From Antedon bifida (taxonomy: Eukaryota; Echinodermata; Crinoidea; Comatulida; Antedonidae): 64,000 nt of DNA. The notes under the pieces were generated by a model that was not told the DNA's origin, did not search any database, and worked only from the letters and a program-made list of their open reading frames with translations. Positions 44,203-54,808 of the stretch are shown piece after piece. The position numbers were made by a program, and so were the translations under genes. Numbering within the stretch: position 1 is the stretch's first letter; each line of letters starts with the position of its first letter. The stretch is taken from the NCBI GenBank assembly GCA_963402885.1, contig OY727099.1, positions 24,261,001 through 24,325,000 on the forward strand. Direction: 5' to 3'.

Positions 44203-46199
44203 CTATTTCTTAGCACACTTCGCTGCTTTTCTGCGTACCGATGCATTTTCGTATACGTCGTTTGTATCACGTACTTCAAATTTACTCGCATGCACATTGG
44301 TGACGTCATCTTCGCGATTATCTGAAATGGTTTTTCCATCTCTTCTTGATCTCTGTGATAATTTAACACTTTCGGACTTGGTCTTTAAGTTTTCAGAAGT
44401 CGAGATACCTTTGGGACGATGCACTTTACTGTTTTCGTACTCAGCCTCATTATCATTTCTCTAATATTTATAGAAATATAAGTTTGTGACATTCAAACAT
44501 CATTGTACTTGGATGCAGCAGGCATATTAGTTGTTAGTGGCTTCCTCTGGTGACATTCGACATCGGCGTTGTCATTAACAAGTTCAATGTATTCTGCAGA
44601 GCCTTCTTTTTCTGTGGAGCCTATGCCTGATGTTTCCACATAATCATACTCATTTTCACTGTCTGTTTCATCGTTTTGATCGTCTGCTGATGTTACATCT
44701 TCATATTCATTTTCTGTGCTGTGGATGTCTGCTGATACCACATAATCATAGTTATTTTTAATGTATGATTTTGTTGTCATCTCGGCACTGTGGGTGTCTG
44801 TTGTTGCCGCATAGTCATACTCGTTTTTGCTTTCTCTTTCAACTGTCATTTCTTCTGATGCAACATAATCATAATTATCTTTTTCTTTTAATTGGTCGTG
44901 TGTCGGCACGTCAGGATCTTCGTAAACAATCTCCAAGTTTCCATGTGTGTCTGACATTGCAGGTTCATCATATACAGCAAAATCTGTTATTAACGTTTCG
45001 TGCAGAGGGCCATCTAAGCGCGTTTTAATAATAATTTCTTGATCAGTGTTGCCATGCATTGGTTCTTTCAATGGTACATTTTCGGGTTTTGTCTTTTTGT
45101 CATCCTGTTTTTTGCGCCTTTTATGTAAAATGTAAATTACAATTGCTGTTATCAAAATCACAATAACTGTTGCAACTACGCCAATGACAATAATCAATGT
45201 TTGAGGCTCGTCATACGTGACATTGTTTGCTGATAGTAGGTCTGTAACAGTAGGCCTACCTGGTGTTGTACTTGGCGTATTCTCTAAGACGTGTATTGTA
45301 TACCTCGCTGTACTGCTGTTACGACCACCACGACTGATAGTACAAGTAACTATTTTGTCACTGGCACTTGATACATCCTTCACAGTAAGCACACTCTCTA
45401 TTGCAAATCTTTTTTTATCTGTCGACGATCCTACAGAGTTGCCATCCCACGTCCATACATACATATAATAATCAGGATTACCTTTCCCTGAGCAGATAAG
45501 GGTAAAGCTATCTCCAACCTGAATTGTACCTGGTGGTGATTGTTCAATCTCTGCATCTATAGTCAATATTAACGGGGTAGTTTCACAAGTTCCTATCACT
45601 TGATTTTCAAGTCTAGCTTTACAAGTAAATACAGCTCCATCGTCTTCGGCAGTCAAATCCATTGATTCTAAACTATATTTGTTCAGTGCTGCTTCTTCAA
45701 TTAGATTTTCGTCTTTGTACCACAGTAAATCAATATCAGTATATGAATAAGTATGATAACATGACATCGTTTTTCCTATCCCACCATTATCATATTCTGG
45801 GCTGCACGTTAGTTCTCCAAGCACGATTTCCGCAAATACAGACTCAGTGTACATTTTGTCGTCCCAGATATTACATCTGTAGCTTCCTACATCAGAAAAA
45901 CCAACGTTGACAATGGAAATATATGACAATCTTGCTTCGATTGTTAAATTGTATTTTGTATTTGAACTTTCAATTCGATTGGCCTTATCAGCACGATGGT
46001 GCGACCATAGCAAGTGGTGGTTTTCATTCAAGTCTGGTGTCCATTCACACGACAACGTTGCTGTTTGTCCTTCAGCAACAAGAACCGATTGCGGATCTTC
46101 TGTAAACGTATAGGATTGTGCACAACAGCAATTAAATATGCTATACAATATAATCAGGCACTTGTAAAACAGCAATGTACAATGTTGATGATGAGCCAT
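44203..46199 (-). pseudogene. Gene J: three-Ig receptor with premature stop in the class 2 tail
   Basis: From MAHHQHCTLL (ATG 46199) the frame runs 568 residues to a TGA at 44493-44495. It encodes the leader ending NCCCAQ, three Ig domains with all Cys and Trp, a short stalk, the transmembrane helix (LIIVIGVVATVIVILITAIVIYIL) and HKRRKKQ. The tail has YDEP, YEDP, YDYV, YDYA, YEDV and YIEL. The stop replaces the Ser codon of ASMSQTYIS in siblings. Beyond it a one-base deletion near 44455 shifts the frame, and 44203-44424 keeps the YENASVRRKAAKCAKK ending. The truncated protein keeps most signalling motifs and could still work. As in gene F, YGNT is changed to HGNT. Confidence 0.75.
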
Positions 46200-46496
46200 T
46201 ATAAACACTGCGACTGTAAGTTCCGGGATCGATTCACTTACTTATCAAATTCAAGATTATACGAATGAAAAATGTCTAGGATTGTATACCAAATTTAACG
46301 ATACTGTATTCCTTAATACTATATAACTGCTGTACACGTTGGTACAAGTAATACTCTGTAACACTGAGTCGTTCTGATTACTGTGTACTGAATAGTAGCG
46401 TACTCCTGCTAAAGTGATATTAGCATCAACTACGTAACCTGTATAAAGTTATGTTCACATATTCCATTCTATATAGGTAAAACTAGTAATAATGCA

Positions 46497-46513
46497 TACC
46501 GCCCCCTATAGAG
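46497..46513. promoter_or_regulatory. GC-rich promoter element of gene J
   Basis: TACCGCCCCCTATAGAG, 298 bases upstream of the ATG, identical in sequence and spacing to that of gene D. Confidence 0.4.
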
Positions 46514-46926
46514 TAACTTAGAACTAAAACGTTGGTCTGTTTCTTTTTTTCTTTTTATGTAAGTTGCTATCTGCTGCCACACACGACAGGAATACCTGAT
46601 AAATTCTGACAAGAATAAGAATTACACAATTCTGAACATTAACACTGCATTGTCAAATACAGTAATTTCAACATACTATTGATTTAAAAATATGTAGAAA
46701 GACATGATATTGTTTGTTTATGAAAAGATGCAATTACTGATTAAATGTATGTCTTCTCTTAGAGAGCGTGGTTTACGATTTAATGTTCTAAACTAAAGAA
46801 CAAGATTTGTCTGCAGAACTAAACCTCTAGGTGTAATGACAGTAAATGTGTAACCCCCAGCCCCGCATTGGCCCCTCCTTTATTTTGTAAGCATTGCGTA
46901 CACTTAGTTTGACTAAATTAACGTAA

Positions 46927-47219
46927 TAATAATAATAATAATAAGATTTTTATAGCGCACATACCACTCAAGAGTGCTCAAGGCGCATTTAAAAATAATA
47001 AACAAATCATACAAATTCCTGACAAATAAAGTGCAATTTCTTTGGAGGGTCCCCATCCGTTCTCGTTCTGTCGCGGTCCCGGACCCCTACCTAGGTGACC
47101 AAACAAAGGAGCAGGATACACACTTGCCTTGCCACAGACGACCAGGTGCTCAGAGACAACAACCAAGACAGAGGCACCCCAAAGATAGTGCTGGCCAGGA
47201 AAAAGTATACTAAACAATA
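46927..47219 (-). mobile_element. SINE-like retroposon with (TTA)n tail and target duplication
   Basis: About 293 bases interrupt a sequence that is continuous at 270-290 (TTAACGTAAGGCT). AACGTAA flanks the insert on both sides, a 7-base target duplication. Read on the minus strand it ends GTGCGCTATAAAAATC followed by (TTA)n, a 3' end type common in marine invertebrate SINEs. The body is GC-richer than its surroundings and carries no meaningful open frame. The SINE class is not determined. Confidence 0.75.
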
Positions 47220-47252
47220 AACGTAAGGCTACAATTAGATGGAAACATATAC

Positions 47253-47297
47253 CAGCGAAGAGTTAAATTACATTTTACAAATTATAACTCTTCCCTG
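47253..47297. mobile_element. 45-bp miniature inverted-repeat element, hAT-like ends
   Basis: CAGCGAAGAGTTA and, in reverse, CAGGGAAGAGTTA form 13-base terminal inverted repeats with one mismatch around a core of about 19 bases. CATATAC is repeated on both sides. The sister sequence near 305-325 lacks the element and has one CATATAC. CAGSG ends with a 7-8 base duplication fit the hAT superfamily. Confidence 0.7.
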
Positions 47298-47400
47298 CAT
47301 ATACATAGATTTATGTTTAGTTTGTTTCTGAATTTATAAATAGTTTACCACTTCATCTATAATACCAGGCATATATTCAGTACCTCGTTTGTATAAAATT

Positions 47401-47532
47401 CTGGTGTCCATTCACACGATAACGTTGGTGTTTTTGCAACGATAACCGATTTCGGTGGTTTTAACAAGTGTATATTTAAATGTAATCAAGCATTTGTAAA
47501 ACAACATAGTCCAATGTTTAGGGTGAACCATT
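47401..47532 (-). pseudogene. Orphan leader/Ig1 remnant
   Basis: CTGGTGTCCATTCACACGAT is the exact DNA of the Ig1 CEWTP region in intact genes, followed by diverged versions of the VLVAEG and leader segments. It is the better preserved partner of 405-545. There is no open frame. Confidence 0.65.
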
Positions 47533-48656
47533 AAACTTTGTAGTCAATGTAAGTTTGTATACATTATATTTTAGGGTACTTATATTAAAATTCGTTTCCT
47601 TAAGGCCCGTTTACACTAGGACGATAAACAATATGTTGATATATTAGTTAATTTACTGGAATTAACTTGTTAAGTGAAAACGAAACACGATACCGGACAA
47701 CTTGATAAATCAATACATTTAAAATCGAACTTTCCGCCTTCCTCATTTCTGTGTTATTCTTGTCGTGTTGCTCGGTTATAATTTAGTGTTATTGTTTCCT
47801 TAACTAACAAGTAAAAAGTATGAACACAAATTAATGGTTTCACTTTCAATGTGTTACCTTCATTAACTTTATTAAGTTAAATTTTTTTGTTACCTTATAA
47901 TAAAAATTCACAAAGAATAAGATAGCTTTCTTTCCAAGTGTGTAGTACCTGATACTATTTATTTATTACATGTATATTCACAAAATTACAAACTTGTAAC
48001 GTTTAAATAACTATCAATAATTAAGTTCTTGCTTATAGTTTACTATATTATATTTATATACAAATCTAATGACGTATATTCGAGGTCTTAGAGAACCATC
48101 ATAGACCATTTTGACGGTCACGTTAGTTAACTTATGTTTGCTTACTTTTTTTCCTGTACTATTTAAATTCTTGCTAATTATTTTCTAATACCTCGTACCT
48201 CCCTTTTCTGGTTTCTCAATAATAATAATAATAATAAGTTCTTTCTTATAGTTGAATATCTATATTATATCTATATACAAATATATGACGTATTAGTCGA
48301 GGTTTTGGAGAACCATCATACACCATTTTTCCTTTCTTATTGTCGTTACTGTTGATCTCAGTTGCTTTAATAAATAAATGTTTCAATTTGTCAACATACA
48401 TTTGAAAAATACAATTTGTTTGCTCTCTTATAATAACAATAAATCAGGTCTACATAATTTATAAACAAAAACAATAAAATCGTTTTGTTATTCATTATGG
48501 AATAAAAATATTGTATATTTTAACATTTTTGTATTTTTATGTGAATTTTAAACTTTGGGAAAAAAAATAGTTTCATGTATGTATTTACTGTGTTTGACCA
48601 TGAATAAATATAATGAAATATCAACGAAAAACATGTCCTTTACTTGTTATGAAACC

Positions 48657-48840
48657 CTAAGGTCAATTTACACAGACGAGGTAACGGTAAGCGGAAAACC
48701 GCGTAGCCACATAGAAACTGTATCTATCCTGAGCGGAAACCGCCCATCCACTGAGCGTTGTGTGTAATGTTCATAAGGAATAACATAGATTCTATATTTA
48801 TATTACCGTTACCACTCGTCTGTGTAAATTGGCCTTTTAG
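48657..48840. mobile_element. 184-bp MITE with TTTACACAGACGAG termini
   Basis: The left end CTAAGGTCAATTTACACAG and the right end, in reverse, CTAAAAGGCCAATTTACACA continue as GACGAG and GGTAACGGTAA on both sides, giving inverted repeats of about 33 bases with small gaps. It is non-coding. Confidence 0.75.
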
Positions 48841-49358
48841 CCAATCATTTTGTAAAACAACTTTACATCCTTGTATTGCTCTTATTATTGTTTCCTTAAA
48901 TATACTATCTACGCTAACATTGTTAGACAATATTAAAAAGAAGCCTTGGAAAGAAGGTTTGAAAAAAAAAGGATTTTGATTTCTAGATTAAATTGAATCG
49001 TTTGAATTTGTTGATATTCAGGCAATTGTTCTGTGGGGATAGTGGTTTCTATAAAATGATAGATTTTTTGACTAAAGTGTGTTTATTTTATCTTCTTACG
49101 TAAATATGTTATTATAAACCAGAAACTCATTTATTGTTTGAAGAAGGCACAACTTACTTATTTACCTGTTTAACCACGCATGCTCTCCGTTAATAAATTT
49201 GCATCAAGTTAAGAACAATGGTCTTCTCTTTATCACTGATTTCTATCTTCAGACGATCGACTTGCGGTGTTCGTTCTGCATTATGTTGTTATATGATTTA
49301 AAAGAAAAGCATTTTACTTTTTTCAAATCAAATCAATTTGTTTTTGCTTTTATTCAGA

Positions 49359-49922
49359 TAGTTTACTTGTTAGTAGTGTCCACTGATTAATGTCCGTACA
49401 CGTTTGCGTCATTAATATAGCCTCTTTGGTGGTGCTCATGCACAACTAGGTGACGTCATCTTTCATTTAGGTAGTTTACTTGTTAGTAGTGTCCACTGAT
49501 TAATGTTCGTACACGTTTGCGTCATTAATATAGCCTCTTTGGTGGTGCTCATGCACAACTAGGTGACGTCATCTTTCATTTAAGTAGTTTACTTGTTAGT
49601 AGTGTCCATTGATTAATGTCCGTACACGTTTGCGTCATTAATATAGCCTCTTTGGTGGTGCTCATGCACAACTAGGTGACGTCATCTTTCATTTAGGTAG
49701 TTTACTTGTTAGTAGTGTCCATTGATTTATGTTCGTACACGTTTGCGTCATTAATATAGCCTCTTTGGTGGTGCTCATGCACAACTAGGTGACGTCATCT
49801 TTCATTTAGGTAGTTTATTTGTTAGTAGTGTCCATTGATTTATGTTCGTACACGTTTGCGTCATTAATATAGCCTCTTTGGTGGTGCTCGTGCACAACTA
49901 GGTGACGTCATCTCCTGACGTG
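49359..49922 (-). repeat. Five tandem copies of a 113-bp unit just behind gene K
   Basis: TAGTTTACTTGTTAG recurs at exact 113-base steps (49359, 49472, 49585, 49698, 49811). Each unit also contains CGTACACGTTTGCGTCATT and GGTGACGTCATCT. The second of these, with TTCGTACACGT, matches the C-terminal tail coding DNA of class 2 genes (DDVT... and NDVYEN), so the unit derives from tail sequence. 113 is not a multiple of three and stops occur in each unit. The array starts within 15 bases of the gene K stop codon. Confidence 0.9.
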
Positions 49923-49926
49923 TAGA

Positions 49927-51291
49927 TCATTTAATATTTTCGTACTTAATTGTCACATTGTCAGAAGTTGCTATGCCTTTGATACGCAATTGACTATTTT
50001 CGTACGTGGCCTCTTTGCTGCAAATATCCGTTGGTTGTAAGGACACATCATCGTTCTCGACTGCGGTCATATTTTGTTCTGGTTTTTGTGGGCCCTCATG
50101 AGAACTGTCTTCTACTTCAATGTATTCAGCACTGGTGTTCTCTGCGATGTGTGTACACGGATATATGGCATAATCATACGTGTATGTGTCATTGCTTGTC
50201 GGTTGTCGATTTAAAGGAATTATGTTGTCCCTAGATACGTTTCTTTTTTGCAATATTATTATTATTACAGAAACTACAAATGAAATTGCAAGTACACTAA
50301 TAACAACCATTAGTGTTGGGGGCTCGTCACCCGATGAGATATTAGTTTCTGTCGTTCTAGGCCTACTTGAAATGTACTCCAACACGTTTAGGCCTATTGT
50401 ATATCTCGCTGTACTGCTTTTGCGACCACTACGACTGATAGTACAAGTAATTATGTTGCCATTGGCATTACTTGATACATCCGCCACAATAAACACGTTA
50501 CCTATTGCAAATGGCCTTTTATTTGGTGACGATCCCACTGGTTTGTTATTCCATGTCCATTCATATTCATAGTAATCAGGATTACCTTTCCCTGAGCAGA
50601 TAAGGGTAAAGCTATCACCAACCTGAAGTGTACCTGGCGGTGATTGTTCAATCGCTGCATCTATAGTCAATACTAGAGGAGTAGTTTCACAAGTTCCTAT
50701 CACTTGATATTGAGGTCTGAAAATGGCGTTACAAGTAAACACAGCTCCATCGTCTTCAGCAGTCAAAGCCCTTGATTCTAAAAAATGTTTGTCTTGTGTG
50801 TCTGATATTACTATATTTCCGTCTTTATACCATCGTAAATCAATATCATTTGAAGTATAAGGATAAGAACATGTCATCTTTGTTCCTATCTCACCATTAT
50901 CATATTCTGGACTGCACCTTATTTCTCCTATCACTACAGCAGCCTGATTAGAATAACTGTTTTCAATTATATCACACCTGTATGTTCCTACATCATCAGA
51001 ATCAACATTGAAAATGGAAAGATATGAAGATGTCGCGTTGTTTGTTATATTGTATTTTGAATTTGATCTCTCAAGTACTTGAAACTGACCACCATCCTGA
51101 GGGAAGAATAACCATCGAAAGTTATGCCGTTCATCCAATTCTGGTCTCCATGCACATGATAACCTTGCTGTGTTTCCTTCAGCAACAATAACCGGTTGTG
51201 GATGTTTTGTGAATAGATATATTTGTGCAAAACAGTCGTAAAATATACTACACAATACAATCAGGCACAGCAAGCAATGATGATGAGCCAT
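49927..51291 (-). CDS. Gene K: three-Ig receptor with short class 3 tail
   Basis: Intact frame of 454 residues from MAHHHCLLCL. The leader ends DCFAQ. Ig1 has Cys 46 and 106 (CAWRPELDERHN, DVGTYRC), Ig2 Cys 141 and 187, and Ig3 Cys 232 and 283 (GKGNPDYYEYEW). A very short stalk leads to a transmembrane helix at about 325-347 (LMVVISVLAISFVVSVIIII), then LQKR. The tail, about 105 residues, has YTYDYA, AIYPC, YIEV, YENS and a terminal YENI, the last two fitting the YxN pattern of Grb2-type SH2 sites. The tail is homologous to that of gene A and ends earlier than class 2 tails; the tandem array behind it occupies the place of the class 2 C-terminus. A signalling receptor of unknown ligand is inferred. 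Confidence 0.87.
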   Translation of the reverse strand: MAHHHCLLCLIVLCSIFYDCFAQIYLFTKHPQPVIVAEGNTARLSCAWRPELDERHNFRWLFFPQDGGQFQVLERSNSKYNITNNATSSYLSIFNVDSDDVGTYRCDIIENSYSNQAAVVIGEIRCSPEYDNGEIGTKMTCSYPYTSNDIDLRWYKDGNIVISDTQDKHFLESRALTAEDDGAVFTCNAIFRPQYQVIGTCETTPLVLTIDAAIEQSPPGTLQVGDSFTLICSGKGNPDYYEYEWTWNNKPVGSSPNKRPFAIGNVFIVADVSSNANGNIITCTISRSGRKSSTARYTIGLNVLEYISSRPRTTETNISSGDEPPTLMVVISVLAISFVVSVIIIILQKRNVSRDNIIPLNRQPTSNDTYTYDYAIYPCTHIAENTSAEYIEVEDSSHEGPQKPEQNMTAVENDDVSLQPTDICSKEATYENSQLRIKGIATSDNVTIKYENIK

Positions 51292-51663
51292 TATAAACAC
51301 TGAGACTTGGTAGTTTCTAGTTGAGCTTCCAATATTACTTTAGTTCAGTTTAAATCAATTTCCAAACTAGAGATTTATGATGAAACAAAAACGTACACAA
51401 ATAAACGTAGGTAAATTCTGATATTAAACAATAATGTTTATAATATAAACCTTATTGTTAGTTGATACTCGCGTTGTTATGAAATCGTACTCAGTTTAAG
51501 CACTCACTCGATCTGATTCCTGTACACTATGTAGTCACTGTATTGATACATCAAACCTGGTCACATGATTATACAAAAATAACTGCGCATCCGCTCTAAA
51601 GTTTTGTAAACATATCTTATTCCATTATTGTAAAATAGGTAGAGCTCCTGTAGTATAACTGTA

Positions 51664-51680
51664 TACCGCCCCCTAGAGTG
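51664..51680. promoter_or_regulatory. GC-rich promoter element of gene K
   Basis: TACCGCCCCCTAGAGTG, about 373 bases upstream of the ATG, identical to those of genes G, I and L. Confidence 0.45.
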
Positions 51681-53099
51681 ACGATTTTGAGTAAAACGCA
51701 ACGCTGAAGTATCCCTGTGTTGTAATGTATTGTGGAGATCTACTTCTACATAATGTTGAAAACGATTTTTTTTATTGTCGCATCTTCGTTTATACCTTTT
51801 CACATTTGTATTTCTGGTTCTGTATGAATAAGGAGAAGCCTATTATAGTTATTGAATAAATGTCCGCGATTATTTTATTTACAACAGTTTTTAAATAAAC
51901 ATTGTAAAATTAAAATAGAGGGCTTCCTCTAGAGGTCATATTTATATTATTAAATATTATAATGACAACTAATTAAATTGAAATGAATTGGTCTTTATAA
52001 CCAAAATAGATTTGAAAAACACGTTTTAATTTTCTTACATACATATGATTTTTCCCATTAAAATATTTCGGGGATTTTTATGTTAATCATTACGAATGTC
52101 CTTTCATTTATTTTTCATCCATATAGGCTATGTTTAGTCAGTTTGTTGTTTGTTTTTTTCATCCATATAGGCTTTGTTTAGTTAGTTTGTTGTTTGTTTT
52201 TTCTTCCGTTCATTAGGTTGTTAATCATGTTATTATATATATTTTATAAATTCGTTCTTAAGGTTTTATTTTTAGTCTATTTGCATTTAGATATTGTTGT
52301 CCACGAGTTATAAAAAACTTCTTATATACTAAGGCATATTACTGTAGATATAATTATGTGGGTTTATTGATCAATAAATAAGAAAAATAATTAATTTATT
52401 ATTAAATTAATATTTTTGTTATTCATTATGGAATAAGGTAGGCCTACTATATTTACATTACCGTAAAATAAAATGTACGCCTTTCACGGAGTTTGAGTTT
52501 TTGTTAAATAATAGAAAAATTCTATAAAGAATTGAACGGCGCCGTCTCCGTGTGAATGCAGCATTATACTGAGCATTAAACCGAAAGGCAAGTCAAATCT
52601 AAAGTAAAACAATAACAAAACAAATTATTGGTTTCACAAAAAGTTGTTTTCTATCTTTAAAAAACATTATCAAAGAATTAGATATCTTTTTTTCCAACGT
52701 GTGTAATACCTGATTATATTTATTTATTAAATGCATATTCACAAAATTACAAACTTGTAACGTGTAAATAACTGAATAATCTCTCTAATTTATTTCAATT
52801 TACTTTCTTAAACAACAGACCAATTAATTACTGTTCATTTCAACGTATAATTTAGTCATTATTGATTTTGTTTGTATCTGAAAATATGTCAGACTCATCC
52901 ACGGGATAGGAACAGTATTTTGGAAATAGTGAAAGATAAAGATTTCACTTAACAAAAGCCTTAATAGATCATACCTGGAAAACTGAAATGGCAGATATTT
53001 ATATTTTTAAATAGGTGTTTAATGTAATGTATTGTTTGGTGCAGTTTTCATTGTTGTTTTTGATCTTACGTTTGGTTCTGTTTTGCTTCTTCTATTTTC

Positions 53100-53534
53100 T
53101 TGTAGACTTCAGTGGTTTTCTGCGTACAGATGCGTTTTCGTATACGTCGAAGTCCAGATACCTTTAAGACGATGTAATTTACTGTTTTCGTACTCAGCCT
53201 CATTTTTCTAGTATTTATTGAAATTAGTTTAGTGGTATTGAAGCATCATTGTACTCAGCCACAGTAGGCCTATTAGTTTCTGTTTTAGTAGGGCAGTCAT
53301 GGAATCAGCATCAGTGTTGTCATCGACAACCTCAATGTATTCTACAGAGCCGTTATTCTCTGTGGCCCCTATATCTGATGTCTCCACATAATCATACTCA
53401 TTTTCACTGTCTGTTTCAGTGGTCATTTTATCGTTTTGATTGTCTGCTGATTTTACACAGTCATATTCATTTTTTTTGTTACAACTTTCTTTCTTATTCT
53501 CGTTCACGTTGATCTCAACTGATGCCCTTTCCAT
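53100..53534 (-). pseudogene. Orphan class 2 tail, second copy
   Basis: An open frame on the minus strand encodes NEYDCV, SENEYDYVETSDIG, ENNGSVEYIEVV and DDNTDADS, then shifts frame before the remnants of AEYENSK and YENASV at 53120-53210. It is the partner of 42440-42851. The 5' piece (VEINVNENKKESC) is not found in the intact receptor tails, so the source was a tail variant with no intact member in this window. Confidence 0.6.
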
Positions 53535-54808
53535 TAATTTGTTCCTTAATCAACAAACAAGTACAATAAAATTTGGAAAGAATTAACTTTAAATTAAGTT
53601 TAATTTGTCTGCTCTCTTATAATAATCAATTACAGAAACAATTAATTACATATTCAATTAAATATATATTTACATGAGCGTACTGTAAGTAGTACACTCA
53701 AGCTGAGAGAATAAAATAATATTTTTAATGTATTTCTTCACACATTTGTGATATCTGATACTATTTATTTATTCTCTGTAAAAAAAAAACATAAGTCTGA
53801 ACTAGTCTAAAATTATTGTAGTAGTTTTTTTTTCAAATTTAATTTATTTCCTGTATTGTATGTCATAAAACAATAAATTAAATAATTTACTCGGTTACAT
53901 TAAAAATTAATACAAGTAATAATAAAGTAACATTTGGCAGTTACAAAACACATGCCTATTGGTATACAAACATGTAAAAACAGATTTTAATTAAACAAAA
54001 AAGATGCAAAATAAAAGTCTATTAACTATTTTTAAAAACAATGTACTGTTCAATTTCTCTATACCTCTCAATTCAAGTGATTTATGCGAGGTTTTTGTAC
54101 GTTAACTTTGCAGTTATAAATATACAGTAAAAAATGATAGCCTTAAAGCAAAACTATAAAATAGAAATATTTATATTAATGACACCAAATATATTAAATA
54201 CATATTTACAAAATTACTAATTTGCAACGTGTAAATATCGATCAATATGTAAGTTCTTGCTTAAAGTTTAATATTTAAATTATCATATTTATACAGAAAT
54301 CTAATTACGTATAAAATCGTAGTTTTATATAGAAACATAGAAAATCCATTTTGGACGATCACATATATTGATATTTTATTGTTGTTGCTTATTTCATGCC
54401 AAATAAGGATATGTTATTGATTAACTTTATTCTGTTTTTCTTTCCTCTTTTCTGTACGGTTTTAATTCTTGCTAATCATCTGTTAATACTTCCTACCATT
54501 CCCTTTCCTGGTTTATGTTCATCTCAGAGTTTATTATTTCTAATATAATATTTTTTTATTTACTTACTTAAACAAATTACAATATTTTTTAACTCATGCT
54601 ATAAGATATTAACTTATATATTTAGCCTACTTTTCTATTTCTCTTACCATGGAAGTATCATGGCCCACACTAGTTTTACAATACTTTTAAGTCACACCCC
54701 TGTACGTGTTGGGGACAGTAGTTTGCAAATGTTAAAAGTTAACAATTTCACTAATAAAAACCTTAATACTAAATAGATCATACCTGCCATAAACCTCTAA
54801 TTTAGGGA

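Larger units (their letters stand above)
46200..49358. other. Spacer between gene J and the 113-bp array
   Basis: 46200-46520 is the gene J promoter region. 46590-47750 duplicates the left end of the window, interrupted by the insertions listed separately. 47401-47532 is an Ig1/leader remnant. 47600-47640 has GGCCCGTTTACACTAGGACG, the end of a MITE type. 48657-48840 is a complete MITE. 48040-48330 contains two related copies of a short block. No gene is seen; open frames at 48555-48979 fall within or beside the MITE. Confidence 0.5.
51292..54808. other. Spacer between genes K and L
   Basis: 51292-51690 is the gene K promoter region. 52090-52220 has a short direct repeat containing TTTTTCATCCATATAGGC. 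52470-52570 matches a small inverted-repeat element also found near 58.1 and 58.7 kb. 53010-54850 is the partner of 42380-44150 and includes the orphan tail at 53100-53534. Otherwise AT-rich, with no gene. Confidence 0.5.

Noticed and set aside
46974-47217. Open frames on both strands in the SINE-like insert
   Set aside because: They lie wholly within a mobile insert with target duplications and have no recognisable protein features.
48555-48979. Small open frames near 48.6-49.0 kb
   Set aside because: They fall over or beside the 184-bp MITE and lack any protein-like features.
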